In this document: positions 16,457 through 24,957 of the stretch, in pieces | Numbering within the stretch: the first letter of the stretch is position 1 | Layout of the letters: each line of letters starts with the position of its first letter | Assembly: GCA_001563875.1 (NCBI GenBank) | Contig: LKMN01000001.1 | Coordinates: 62,001 to 126,000 of the forward strand | From: Nanohaloarchaea archaeon B1-Br10_U2g1 | GTDB lineage: Archaea > Nanohalarchaeota > Nanosalinia > Nanosalinales > Nanosalinaceae | Direction of reading: 5' to 3' | DNA: 64,000 nucleotides | The notes under the pieces: generated by a model | Databases searched by the model: none | What the model was told of the DNA's origin: nothing | Seen by the model: only the letters and a program-made list of their open reading frames with translations | Position numbers and translations under genes: made by a program

Positions 16457-17871
16457 GCGAGGAAACCGATGTAATGATAGGGCTGGAAACACATATACAG
16501 CTGGATACGGACACGAAACTGCTATGCGGCTGTCCAAACAAAGAAGCTGAAGAACCTAACAGTCACGTCTGTCCAACATGTCTAGGCCATCCGGGAAGCA
16601 AGCCAAGACTGAACAAAGCAGTACTGGACAAAGCAGTGAAAACCAGTCTAGCACTAGGCTGTGAAGTCAATAAAGATATCTTCTTCTCACGTAAGACATA
16701 CTTCTACCCGGATATGTCTAAAAACTATCAGATAACACAGTATGAAATCCCTGTGGGAGAGAAAGGCGAGCTAGAAGTAAAAATAGAGGATGAGAAAAAA
16801 CAAATCGGTATCACAAGACTTCATATAGAAGAAGATCCGGCAAAAATGAAACACGTTGGCGGAGACATAGGAAACTCTAAATACACACTTGTAGATTACA
16901 ATAGGGCCGGTACTCCTTTACTAGAAATTGTTACCGAACCTGACTTTGAGTCGCCGGAAGAGGCAAGAGCATACCTTCAGCAGCTAGCACAGATATTTGA
17001 GTATCTTGGACTTTACAGCCCGGATTCAGACTACGCAATTAAAAGCGACGCCAATATCTCAATCGAGGGTGGAGAAAAAGTTGAAGTCAAAAACATTACA
17101 GGAACATCTGAGGTAGAGAAAGCGTTAAGCTACGAAATCTCACGTCAGAAACAGATGACACGTAGGGGCCGAGAAATCAGACAACATACGAGAAGCTACA
17201 ACGCAGACATGGCTTCGACAAAGAAAATGAGAGACAAAGAAACCGAAGAAGACTACGGATACATCTTCGATCCGGATCTGACAAGACAGGAACTAGACAA
17301 AGAGTACCGGGAAAAAATTAAGTCTGATATTCCGGAACTCCCTCATGAGAAATTTGAACGTTTCCAAGATGAGTACGGCCTAACAGATAAACTTGTGGAG
17401 TCGCTTATAACTGAGCCTGAAATGGCTGAAGATTTTGAAGCTTTGGTTGGCAAACATGGACCAGAACTGCCGGCTTCATGGATGGCAGGAGAGTTAAAGA
17501 AAACACTTAACTATAATGAAACATCTTACTCTGAATCGGATATCCAGAGAGGCTGGCTCTCTGAACTTTTCAGGCTTTTAGAACAAGACGAAATATCAGA
17601 TAGAAACGCAGAACAAGTTCTGAGAGAGATTGTCGACGATCCAAGAAGTACTGAGAAAATTGTTCAAGAAAAGGATTTATTGAAAGCTGAAGAGTCAGAG
17701 ATAGACTCTATTGTAATAGAGGTTGTTGAACAAAACTCCGACGCTGTTGAAGACTACAGGTCAGGAGAAGAAGGAGCAATTAACTTCCTAGTAGGACAGG
17801 TTATGCAGAAAAGCCAAGGAAAAGCTGATCCTAAAACAGCACGTGAGAAAATAACTGAAGAGATAGAATGA
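16453..17871 (+). CDS. gatB: Asp/Glu-tRNA amidotransferase subunit B
   Basis: The kinase/amidotransferase subunit that activates Glu-tRNA(Gln) and binds the tRNA. 472 residues: VMIGLETHIQL at the start, zinc ligands CGC and CPTC, the YPDMSKNYQITQYE core, a helical middle and the C-terminal YqeY-type tail (AVEDYRSGEEGAINFLVGQVMQ). It is the GatB form, not GatE, since no GAD insertion is present. It uses a GTG start overlapping gatA by 4 nt; the next gene begins within its stop. With the archaeal GluRS here it would supply Gln-tRNA(Gln). Confidence 0.95.
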   Translation: MSEETDVMIGLETHIQLDTDTKLLCGCPNKEAEEPNSHVCPTCLGHPGSKPRLNKAVLDKAVKTSLALGCEVNKDIFFSRKTYFYPDMSKNYQITQYEIPVGEKGELEVKIEDEKKQIGITRLHIEEDPAKMKHVGGDIGNSKYTLVDYNRAGTPLLEIVTEPDFESPEEARAYLQQLAQIFEYLGLYSPDSDYAIKSDANISIEGGEKVEVKNITGTSEVEKALSYEISRQKQMTRRGREIRQHTRSYNADMASTKKMRDKETEEDYGYIFDPDLTRQELDKEYREKIKSDIPELPHEKFERFQDEYGLTDKLVESLITEPEMAEDFEALVGKHGPELPASWMAGELKKTLNYNETSYSESDIQRGWLSELFRLLEQDEISDRNAEQVLREIVDDPRSTEKIVQEKDLLKAEESEIDSIVIEVVEQNSDAVEDYRSGEEGAINFLVGQVMQKSQGKADPKTAREKITEEIE

Positions 17872-18776
17872 AGGCTCACAAAGTCCTAGATCAGATTGGT
17901 ATAGAGTACGAACTTGTAGAACAAGATAATCCTACAAAGGACTGTGATGCTGCAGCTAAAGAACGTGGAATTAAGACATGTCAGATTGTAAAAAGTCTTT
18001 TGGTCGAGAGAGACGGTGAAAAACTCCATCTCTGTATTCCTGGAGATAGGAAGCTGTCGGAGAAAAAATTTGGAGAGTACAGACTTCTACCTTCTGAGGA
18101 GTCGGAGAGGATTACAGGGTTTGAATCAGGTACTATACATCCACTTTCTTCAGATCTTAAACATTTTGTAGATGAAAGGGTTTTCGAAAACGATAAAGTC
18201 TCCTTTACTATAGGCGAGACACTTAGAGGATTGATAGTAAGCTCTAAGGGCTTCAAAAAGGCTTTACAAGACCAAGACTTCAAATCGGTTGTACAGGACA
18301 TAGTTTCCGTTGAAGAGAGGGAGATTGAGCAGATTAAAGAGAAAGGGCTCTCTGAGGAAGAAGCAAGCTTTATTGTCAAGAACGGTTACAGAAAAAGGTT
18401 CCTAGAGTTAGAAAATATTTATACTGCTCAAGAGATATTTACGGTTACAAAGAAACTTCACAGAGATATACCGGATTTTTCTAGGGATCAGGCGTCCAAA
18501 ATACTTGATAAAGCGGAGAATGAAACCCATATACAGAAACTTGTTGAACATCTATTTACCGACGGAGAACTTCCTGAAGAAAACAGTTTCTTGCTGGAAG
18601 AGACTGTAGAAAAAACAGTTGAGGAAAACCCTGAAGCTGTAAAAGACTACAGAGACGGCAACACATCCTCTCTAAACTATCTTATTGGACAGATAATGCA
18701 GAAAACTCAAGGACGCGCAGACGGTGAGAAAACCAGAAAACTACTTCTAAGTAGACTTGATAATAATGAATACTAA
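17868..18776 (+). CDS. YbaK/ProX-type aminoacyl-tRNA deacylase fused to a GatB/YqeY tRNA-binding tail
   Basis: 302 residues. The N-terminal 150 match the YbaK/EbsC/ProX editing domain, which hydrolyses misacylated tRNA such as Cys- or Ala-tRNA(Pro): CQIVKSLLVERDG holds the conserved Lys, and HFVDERVFENDKVSF and LRGLIVSS follow. The C-terminal 150 match the helical GatB/YqeY tail, ending AVKDYRDGNTSSLNYLIGQ, closely similar to the tail of the GatB encoded just upstream. The start overlaps gatB by 4 nt. The fusion and its place in the gatAB operon suggest a proofreading factor that borrows the tRNA-binding tail of the amidotransferase (inference). Confidence 0.85.
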   Translation: MKAHKVLDQIGIEYELVEQDNPTKDCDAAAKERGIKTCQIVKSLLVERDGEKLHLCIPGDRKLSEKKFGEYRLLPSEESERITGFESGTIHPLSSDLKHFVDERVFENDKVSFTIGETLRGLIVSSKGFKKALQDQDFKSVVQDIVSVEEREIEQIKEKGLSEEEASFIVKNGYRKRFLELENIYTAQEIFTVTKKLHRDIPDFSRDQASKILDKAENETHIQKLVEHLFTDGELPEENSFLLEETVEKTVEENPEAVKDYRDGNTSSLNYLIGQIMQKTQGRADGEKTRKLLLSRLDNNEY

Positions 18777-19017
18777 AGAGATCTACGAGAAAATAGAAGG
18801 GGAAGATGTTGGACAAAAAAGGTACTTGATGTCGAAGATAATTGACAAACTTCTAGAAGAGAAATATCCTCAGATAACTGTCGAAAAAAGGCTGGATAGA
18901 CTTAAACAGGATGAAGGATATCTTTACAAGCTTGTCCAAGATTTCTTCTTATCTTCAAGTACTATAGAGAAGGAGAGAAAACTAGAGAAGATAAGAGAAC
19001 ATACAGATTTATTTTAG
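18766..19017 (+). CDS. Small alpha-helical protein at the end of the gat operon
   Basis: 83 residues, mainly charged helix, no recognised domain. An in-frame TTG at 18757 would add three residues; the ATG at 18766 is preferred. It overlaps the end of the deacylase fusion by 11 nt and is convergent with the amphi-Trp gene that ends 6 nt away. Possibly a tRNA- or GatCAB-associated helper by position only. Confidence 0.6.
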   Translation: MNTKEIYEKIEGEDVGQKRYLMSKIIDKLLEEKYPQITVEKRLDRLKQDEGYLYKLVQDFFLSSSTIEKERKLEKIREHTDLF

Positions 19018-19022
19018 TTAGC

Positions 19023-19253
19023 TTAGGCCTGGTTGCCGCTGGAATCAATCAGCTTAAACCCGACTTCAAAGCCTTTACTGTCAGAGTGTACTCTCAAAGG
19101 TATTATGTTCTCAAAAGGCTGAAAGACCTTCCAGCCATCTCCCTCCATAGAAATGTTTTCTCCATCTTCTAATGAGTCCGCAAGATCTCTCAGAAATTCC
19201 GCGGCATCTTCTCTTTCAAGCCGGAACTCTTTTTCGAAGTCCTCGCTGCTCAT
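19023..19253 (-). CDS. Amphi-Trp domain protein
   Basis: 76 residues matching the small amphi-Trp domain common in haloarchaea: an acidic N-terminus, RLEREDAAEFLRDLADSLEDG, then a short beta-rich half with GDGWKVFQPF. Function of the family is unknown. It starts 2 nt after the stop of the PAN-type ATPase gene, so the two should be one transcript, which makes a link to proteasome function worth testing. A second amphi-Trp-like gene is at 44.4 kb. Confidence 0.75.
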   Translation of the reverse strand: MSSEDFEKEFRLEREDAAEFLRDLADSLEDGENISMEGDGWKVFQPFENIIPLRVHSDSKGFEVGFKLIDSSGNQA

Positions 19254-19255
19254 TT

Positions 19256-20539
19256 TTATGCGAACATCTCGTTTGGATGGATACCTTCCTCTGCAAGGAA
19301 ATCTTTCTGTTTTCCAATATTTCCTTCCTCAAGGTCTTTGATGGCTTCTTGGAAGTCTTTCATTCCTACTTTGGCCTTTGATATATCCTCTGATGCATCT
19401 AGAGCTGTTATAGCGGCTTGTTTAACTATCTGTTTGATGTCACGTCCTGTAAACTCCTTTCTAAGTTCGTCGGCCAGGAGGTCATGGTCAACGTTGTCAT
19501 CTAGGTCAAGTTTACGGGTATGTACCTGGAGTATTTCTTTCTTGGATTCTTGGTCAGGTACAGGAACCTCTATAGCTGAACAGCGGTTCAGCAGTGCTGG
19601 GTCCATTACATCTGGTTTGTTTGTTGCGAACACAGATATTACGTTAGAGTTCTCTGAGTCGAGTCCGTCGAGTTCGGAAAGTAGTTGACTCATAGTTCTT
19701 TCTACCTCTTCTCCTCCGTGTCTTCTGTCGTCAAGTCTCTTCTTTGCTATTGCATCTATTTCATCTATAAATATTATTGATGGCTTATCGCTTGCACGTG
19801 CTTGTTCGTATAGCCTCTTTACTTTTTTCGCGCCTTCGCCTATAAATTTCTCAACAAGCTGTGGTCCGTTGATCATGAACATGTCGGCTTCGTATTCTTT
19901 ACTCAGTGCCTTTACTAGATGAGTCTTACCTGTTCCTGGTCTACCTACGAGTAACATTGATTTGTCTAGGTCCATACCCCATTCCTGTATCTTCTGTTGC
20001 TTCTCAGGATCTAGCTGTGCGCCTACATTAGATTTCAGTGATCTAATCACGTGGTCTAGTCCTCCCACATCTTGGAATGTTACATCTGTCCTGATGGAGT
20101 CGAACTCTCCGTCTTTTCCTTTTTCAACTATATCTGTTATCTTGAAGCTGTTAGGATCCAAAGCTACTTCTGTTCCGGGGGTCAGGTCTTCCGGGCTGTA
20201 GCCGTTTGGCACCTCGACTCCGTAACGTCCTTTCATGTTTCCGGATGCTTCTACCCAGATTCTCTCTCCGTCGTACTCGGATACGATTACTCCTCTCAGT
20301 ACAGGTGTTTTCAGGTTGGTTCCATGAGGATTAGAGTCTGTCTGTGCTTTCTGTTTCTGAAAGTACTGTGGGAACTGAATCTTCTGCTCCTTCTCTTGTT
20401 GCTTGGTTTTCTGTTTTTTCTCTGACTTCTCCGTATCCTTGTTTTCATCAACCATGTACTCCACCTTTTCAACTAACCTTTTTAACGGGTTACTGAATCG
20501 GAAAGATATCTTTCTTATCCGTTTCACCCAGTTTTTCAT
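19256..20539 (-). CDS. pan: Proteasome-activating nucleotidase (PAN)-type AAA ATPase with altered arginine-finger region
   Basis: 427 residues: a basic N-terminus, a charged coiled coil (30-65), an OB domain (about 75-140), then one AAA module with Walker A GRPGTGKT (199), pore loop FIGEG, Walker B IIFIDEIDA (256) and sensor ATNKPD (305). PAN unfolds substrates and feeds them to the 20S proteasome. Where PAN proteins have RPGRFDR (two arginine fingers), this one reads LLNRCSAIEVP, three residues shorter with only one Arg. The C-terminus is MFA, which fits a hydrophobic-aromatic-X docking tail. A start at residue 29 is possible. Confidence 0.88.
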   Translation of the reverse strand: MKNWVKRIRKISFRFSNPLKRLVEKVEYMVDENKDTEKSEKKQKTKQQEKEQKIQFPQYFQKQKAQTDSNPHGTNLKTPVLRGVIVSEYDGERIWVEASGNMKGRYGVEVPNGYSPEDLTPGTEVALDPNSFKITDIVEKGKDGEFDSIRTDVTFQDVGGLDHVIRSLKSNVGAQLDPEKQQKIQEWGMDLDKSMLLVGRPGTGKTHLVKALSKEYEADMFMINGPQLVEKFIGEGAKKVKRLYEQARASDKPSIIFIDEIDAIAKKRLDDRRHGGEEVERTMSQLLSELDGLDSENSNVISVFATNKPDVMDPALLNRCSAIEVPVPDQESKKEILQVHTRKLDLDDNVDHDLLADELRKEFTGRDIKQIVKQAAITALDASEDISKAKVGMKDFQEAIKDLEEGNIGKQKDFLAEEGIHPNEMFA

Positions 20540-20643
20540 TATATTTGAGTGACTGTTTCAGCTTTATAAAACAAATCTTGACATCGGATATAATGCTAAT
20601 CTAAACATATTTTTTATACCAATCATAGATATCCGTTAAAATA

Positions 20644-20994
20644 ATGGATATAGAGGAAGAAACAGAAAGAGCAATAGAAGTAATGCATGATGAAGTATCT
20701 AGATATATTATCAATAGCTTAGAACCGGATAGAAAGCCGGTAAAGAGTATATCTGAAAATATAAGTAAAGAGGTCGAGGTCTCCAAGTCTACAGTTTATA
20801 GACGTATGAACTATCTGGAGGAAGAAAACGTCGTAGAGGAGGTCAGTCTGGTAGGTGATGTAAACAAAAACTACTATCAGCTAACAGACTACGGCGAAAG
20901 TATACACAGAACTCTTGAGCTTATATCTAGCATCCTAGAATCCGATGAATATGGGCCTTTAAAAGATCTAGAGAACGAGCCCGCAGGGATTTGA
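20644..20994 (+). CDS. Winged-helix transcriptional regulator (ArsR-like)
   Basis: 116 residues with a winged helix: DEVSRYIINSL, then the recognition region VEVSKSTVYRRMNYLEEENVVEEV and a wing, followed by a C-terminal helix (residues 85-105) that could dimerise. It probably regulates transcription in the cytoplasm; no metal-binding Cys set is present. Its last 18 nt, including the stop, lie within the 3' part of tRNA-Arg on the opposite strand. TATA-like sequence about 20-30 nt upstream of the ATG. Confidence 0.8.
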   Translation: MDIEEETERAIEVMHDEVSRYIINSLEPDRKPVKSISENISKEVEVSKSTVYRRMNYLEEENVVEEVSLVGDVNKNYYQLTDYGESIHRTLELISSILESDEYGPLKDLENEPAGI

Positions 20995-21050
20995 ACCCTG
21001 GGCCTTTCGGTCCGAAGCCGAACGCTCTGTCCGGGCTGAGCTACGGGCTC
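20977..21050 (-). tRNA. tRNA-Arg(TCG)
   Basis: 74 nt on the minus strand with a paired acceptor (GAGCCCG/CGGGCTC), D arm, anticodon loop CTTCGGA (anticodon TCG, reading CGA), and T arm GGGTTCAAATCCC. No intron and no encoded CCA. The helix-turn-helix gene on the other strand ends inside it. Confidence 0.95.
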
Positions 21051-21093
21051 CTGTTAACGTGTTTCAGATAGAAGTCTTATAACTGTTGATTTC

Positions 21094-22320
21094 CTACATC
21101 CACAAGATAAAGTCAACAAGTCTGTACCAGATATTTCTCAGGACGGCGAGAAATCCTTTCTGCTCAGTACTAGTTTGCCCCATTGAGGTGAAGTTGCCTT
21201 CCAGAGATTCGTATACATCAATCTTTCCTGAACCTTGGTAGTTCTCCGGATAATCAAGATCATGTGAGGTACCCATTATTTTCTTCTTTACTTCTCCCGG
21301 CTCTTTGTCTGTCTCTGACAGTATAACTGCTGCCTGTCCGGAGACGTGAGGAGCAGCCATGGAGGTGCCTGAAGAATATCTCCATCTGTTTTCAGGCCAT
21401 GTTGACACTATATCGGATCCTGGAGCCACAACATCGGGTTTGACTCTGTTGTCATACGTAGGGCCTCTACTGCTGTAGGGAGCCATTTTATCTTCTTTAT
21501 CTACAGACCCTACCGTAAGCGTATTTGAGGCGCATCCTGGCGCAGTAATTGTTGAATTATCTGGCCCACTGTTCCCTGCAGCGGTAACTGTTAATGTCCC
21601 TGAGTTTGTTGCTTTATTTGTTGCTCTAGAAAGCATGTCTCTCCCGTTACATCTCTCTACCTCGGCACCGATACTAATTGAAGCGATATCTACCTCTTCC
21701 TCTACTACCCATTCCAAGCCCTGTATAATCTGTGATGAGGAGCCTCTACCGGTTTCATTGAGAACCTTTGCATCGTAAAGATCTATTTTGGGGGAAATGC
21801 CGGTGTAGGTAGGATGTTGCGAACCTATAATTCCGGCTACATGTGTTCCATGGCCGTTCAGATCTCCTGTGCCTTCTTCGGTAAAGTTTTCAGCCTTGTA
21901 GATGTCCAAGTAATCGTGGTCGTAAATCCCTGTATCAAGAACAGCTACAGAGCTGTTTGATCCCATGTATCCATTGTTGTGTAGGTCGGGCATCCGGAAA
22001 CTTTCACCTGTGTCTGAGACTAGAGTCTCTACAGGATAGTCTGGTTCTATACGTTCTACAGGCTGTCTTGAACTTAAGTTTTCTATCTCAGAACTGGTAA
22101 GATTCATCTTGGCTCCTTCAATAAGACCGAATTCATGTTCGATCGAGTATCGGTCATCTATACCTTCAACCGTACTGTCGTCTATATCTCCTTCAAACGT
22201 AACAAGTACTTCGGTATATTCTTCTTGCTTCATCTGGTCTTCAAGTTGCTGTGTAACAGAAGATGCTGCGAGAGCTGAGAAAACAACTAAAATCAGAGTT
22301 AAGAACAAATAACGGGACAT
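21094..22320 (-). CDS. Secreted subtilisin-like serine protease
   Basis: 408 residues exported by an N-terminal signal peptide (1-20). An I9-type inhibitory propeptide follows (about 35-100), then the S8 catalytic triad: Asp in VAVLDTGI, His in NGHGTHVAG, Ser in SGTSMAAPHVSG. Oxyanion Asn is in TAAGNSGP. A hydrophobic C-terminal stretch (about 388-407) may anchor it in the membrane. It should degrade extracellular protein or process surface proteins; in a cell that depends on a host it might act on host material (inference). Monocistronic by spacing. Confidence 0.93.
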   Translation of the reverse strand: MSRYLFLTLILVVFSALAASSVTQQLEDQMKQEEYTEVLVTFEGDIDDSTVEGIDDRYSIEHEFGLIEGAKMNLTSSEIENLSSRQPVERIEPDYPVETLVSDTGESFRMPDLHNNGYMGSNSSVAVLDTGIYDHDYLDIYKAENFTEEGTGDLNGHGTHVAGIIGSQHPTYTGISPKIDLYDAKVLNETGRGSSSQIIQGLEWVVEEEVDIASISIGAEVERCNGRDMLSRATNKATNSGTLTVTAAGNSGPDNSTITAPGCASNTLTVGSVDKEDKMAPYSSRGPTYDNRVKPDVVAPGSDIVSTWPENRWRYSSGTSMAAPHVSGQAAVILSETDKEPGEVKKKIMGTSHDLDYPENYQGSGKIDVYESLEGNFTSMGQTSTEQKGFLAVLRNIWYRLVDFILWM

Positions 22321-22364
22321 AAAGATGTATTTAGGGAACAGGAATTTTTAACTCTTTCTTCCTT

Positions 22365-22916
22365 CTAAATAACCGTTAAACCGTTCAGATAGCCGTGGTC
22401 GTACAGATAATGTGTGCCATCGCAGGTAGGAAGGTCTTGGATTATCTCTTTCCTGTTGAACCATCTAACCTCGTCTGCATCCTTGCCTATCCTTAACATT
22501 TCTCTTTCGGTCTCTATCTTGAAAAAAATCCATTTATGTTCTTCACAGCTTCTCCAACAACGACTAGCTAAGACTACTTCCCCAAACTGTTTTGGTTTGT
22601 CAACTTCTAAGCCCGTCTGGCGTTCGACCATCTCTTTAACCGCACTGTCTAGGTTTTCATCTTTCTTTAGGTGTCTGAACGGTAGAGAGTATAGATAAGG
22701 AAATTTTTTTCTCTTAACCATTACTATCTCTTCTCCAGTGTATATAACAGAGGCTATCTTTACAGGAACTCTCTTAGAATTAAACTTGACAGTTTCAAGG
22801 TCCTCCTTATCTCTCTTCACTGTTGGTCTTTCATGTCCGTTAGAGCACTGGAAGAGAATACGGCCGGTTCTTTCCACCTCTACCACTTTACTGCTGTCAC
22901 ATATGCTGCATCTCAT
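22365..22916 (-). CDS. Zn-ribbon plus Nudix-fold protein with degenerate Nudix box
   Basis: 183 residues. The N-terminal 30 residues form a Zn-ribbon (MRCSICD, then CSNGH). The rest matches a Nudix domain (VPVKIASVIYTGEEIVMVKR opening), but the Nudix box reads PFRHLKKDENLDSAVKEMVERQTGL: the first Gly is Arg-His and the RE of REUXEE is KE. Hydrolysis of nucleotide diphosphates may be weakened or the domain may only bind ligand. The layout resembles NADH pyrophosphatase-like proteins. Confidence 0.8.
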   Translation of the reverse strand: MRCSICDSSKVVEVERTGRILFQCSNGHERPTVKRDKEDLETVKFNSKRVPVKIASVIYTGEEIVMVKRKKFPYLYSLPFRHLKKDENLDSAVKEMVERQTGLEVDKPKQFGEVVLASRCWRSCEEHKWIFFKIETEREMLRIGKDADEVRWFNRKEIIQDLPTCDGTHYLYDHGYLNGLTVI

Positions 22917-23044
22917 ATCTACAGTTTTGAAATCTGTCTGTTCTAATTAGAAGATTGTTGCAGATAAAAAACAGTTTTTTATCCGTATTATTGTTATTGA
23001 TGTTTATAGGAAGTCTTTTTACAAACCTAAAAGAAATTGGAATC

Positions 23045-24640
23045 ATGGAGTTGAAGACGGCATACTTCTCAATGGAGATAGCATTAGAGAATGATATCAA
23101 GACCTATAGCGGCGGATTAGGCGTCCTGGCAGGAGACACCTTACGGAGTGCTGCAGATTTGGACTATCCAATTTTAGGAGTCACTCTTCTATACCGAAAC
23201 GGTTTCATAAAGCAGGTTTTAGAGGACGGCGAACAGAAAGAGGAGCCAGATAAATGGGACATCGACCGATTACAGCATTTAGACGTATACACCAGTATTG
23301 AAATCTTCGGTAGAACCGTCGACATTACTGCTTATCAGTACACTATTCAAGGCGAAAATGGGGAAGTACCGGTTATACTACTAGATACAGATCTTGATTC
23401 AAACGAAGATTACGACAGATCTCTTACGGAGAGACTATATCTTGGAGACGATGAGTACAGACTTGCCCAAGAAGCGGTGTTAGGTATAGGAGGGTTCAGA
23501 ATACTTGAAGAACTGGGATACAGACCTAAGCACTACCATATGAACGAAGGACACTCATGTCTTTTAACAACAGAGTTGTTTGGAAGAGAAGACATACAGG
23601 AGAAATGTATCTTTACAACCCACACGCCTGTAAAGGCAGGTCACGACGTTTTTGATAAAGATACTGTCCGGAAAGTCTTGACAACAACTTCAAAGAAGCT
23701 AGAGGAAAGAGGGTTTGAAAGTCTAAACACAACAGAACTAGCTTTAGAGTATAGCGGCTTCGTAAATGCAGTGTCTGAGAAACATGAAAACGTGTCAAGC
23801 CAGATGTTTCCGGATTATGACTTTGATTCAGTTACAAATGGCGTTCACAGTACAACTTGGACGAACCCTTACTTAAGAGAGGTTCTTGACTCAGAGATAG
23901 GTGCTTGGAGATGTCAGCCAGGTATGCTGTCGAGAGCATTTAAGATAGATGATAGAAAGCTCTGGAACGCAAAAATGGAGGCTAAAAAGGAATTAATAGA
24001 CTATATCAGGGAAGAGACAGGAGAAGAATTTGAGCAAGATGTTTTCACTATCGGTTTTGCAAGACGTGCCACAGGTTACAAACGCCCTACACTTCTATTC
24101 AAGGATATTGAAAGGCTGGAAAGTCTTGGAGAGTTACAGATAGTATACGCAGGAAAAGCGCATCCGGATGACACACAAGGCAAACATTTCATAAAGAAGA
24201 TAAACAGATACGCAGATATACTTGAAAACGTCAAGCTAGTCTTCTTAGAAGACTATGACATGAATGTTACCAAGAAAATGGTTTCTGGAACAGACTTGTG
24301 GTTAAATACTCCTTTAAGAGGCAAAGAAGCATCAGGCACCTCCGGCATGAAAGCCGCTCTAAACGGTGTTCCCCAGCTTTCGGTTCTTGACGGATGGTGG
24401 ATCGAAGGACATATAGAGGACGTCACGGGGTGGAGCATAGGAGAGAATTATGTTGAAGGCGAGAACCAAGACGAAATAGACAGCGCCTCAATCTATCAAA
24501 AACTTGAACATGCCCAGTCGTTGTATTTTGATGATAGAAAAAAATGGATAGAGATAATGAAGAGCTGTATAGCTATAAACGGTTCTTACTTTACCACGGA
24601 TAGGATGTTTAAAGAGTATGTTACAAAAGCTTATCGTTAA
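23045..24640 (+). CDS. glgP: Alpha-glucan phosphorylase (GT35)
   Basis: Releases glucose 1-phosphate from glycogen or maltodextrin. 531 residues, the short archaeal/bacterial form: ELKTAYFSMEIAL at the start, TYSGGLGVLAGD, the NEGHSCL region and the PLP-lysine site GTSGMKAALNG. The frame is open from 22955, but the family begins at the methionine of 23045, and the extra 30 residues would be a spurious hydrophobic leader. With pyruvate kinase it points to use of stored or scavenged glucan. Confidence 0.93.
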   Translation: MELKTAYFSMEIALENDIKTYSGGLGVLAGDTLRSAADLDYPILGVTLLYRNGFIKQVLEDGEQKEEPDKWDIDRLQHLDVYTSIEIFGRTVDITAYQYTIQGENGEVPVILLDTDLDSNEDYDRSLTERLYLGDDEYRLAQEAVLGIGGFRILEELGYRPKHYHMNEGHSCLLTTELFGREDIQEKCIFTTHTPVKAGHDVFDKDTVRKVLTTTSKKLEERGFESLNTTELALEYSGFVNAVSEKHENVSSQMFPDYDFDSVTNGVHSTTWTNPYLREVLDSEIGAWRCQPGMLSRAFKIDDRKLWNAKMEAKKELIDYIREETGEEFEQDVFTIGFARRATGYKRPTLLFKDIERLESLGELQIVYAGKAHPDDTQGKHFIKKINRYADILENVKLVFLEDYDMNVTKKMVSGTDLWLNTPLRGKEASGTSGMKAALNGVPQLSVLDGWWIEGHIEDVTGWSIGENYVEGENQDEIDSASIYQKLEHAQSLYFDDRKKWIEIMKSCIAINGSYFTTDRMFKEYVTKAYR

Positions 24641-24697
24641 ATAAAGAATAAAAGAAAAAGGTTCGCCTGTGGGAGGAGAATATAGTTTAGGAAGTTT

Positions 24698-24814
24698 TCA
24701 AGATTCTATGCTTGCTTTGACAGGTAATTCGTTGTTTTTTGTACCTAAACGGTTCTTGAAATTTCTATCAGACGCTACCTTCTCCAAAAACTCGTCCAGC
24801 TCTTCATCAGTCAT
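24698..24814 (-). CDS. Possible 38-residue acidic protein
   Basis: In the 317-nt gap between glgP and the Zn-finger gene, the minus strand carries ATG (24814) to TGA (24698) encoding MTDEELDEFLEKV and a basic middle. Composition is like its neighbours, and a TATA-like TTTTAAACC lies about 50 nt upstream. Real but unproven; nothing else was seen in this gap. Confidence 0.45.
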   Translation of the reverse strand: MTDEELDEFLEKVASDRNFKNRLGTKNNELPVKASIES

Positions 24815-24957
24815 CTTGCAGATTGGAGACCACCTCGACAGGAAAATACTATGGTTGCCGGTTTAAAATCGTCATTACAGTCGAGAACAATAGAAAAAAC
24901 CGTTTAAACATGTCTAAGAACGATTATATCGCCGACAAATTTCTATAAAATATCTAT

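Noticed and set aside
22955-23044. N-terminal signal peptide on the glucan phosphorylase
   Set aside because: The extra hydrophobic 30 residues precede the conserved family start and would secrete a cytoplasmic enzyme; the ATG at 23045 is the natural start.
24669-24866. 65-residue plus-strand protein with a serine run
   Set aside because: The serine run is the antisense of acidic minus-strand codons; the short minus-strand frame fits the genome's composition better.
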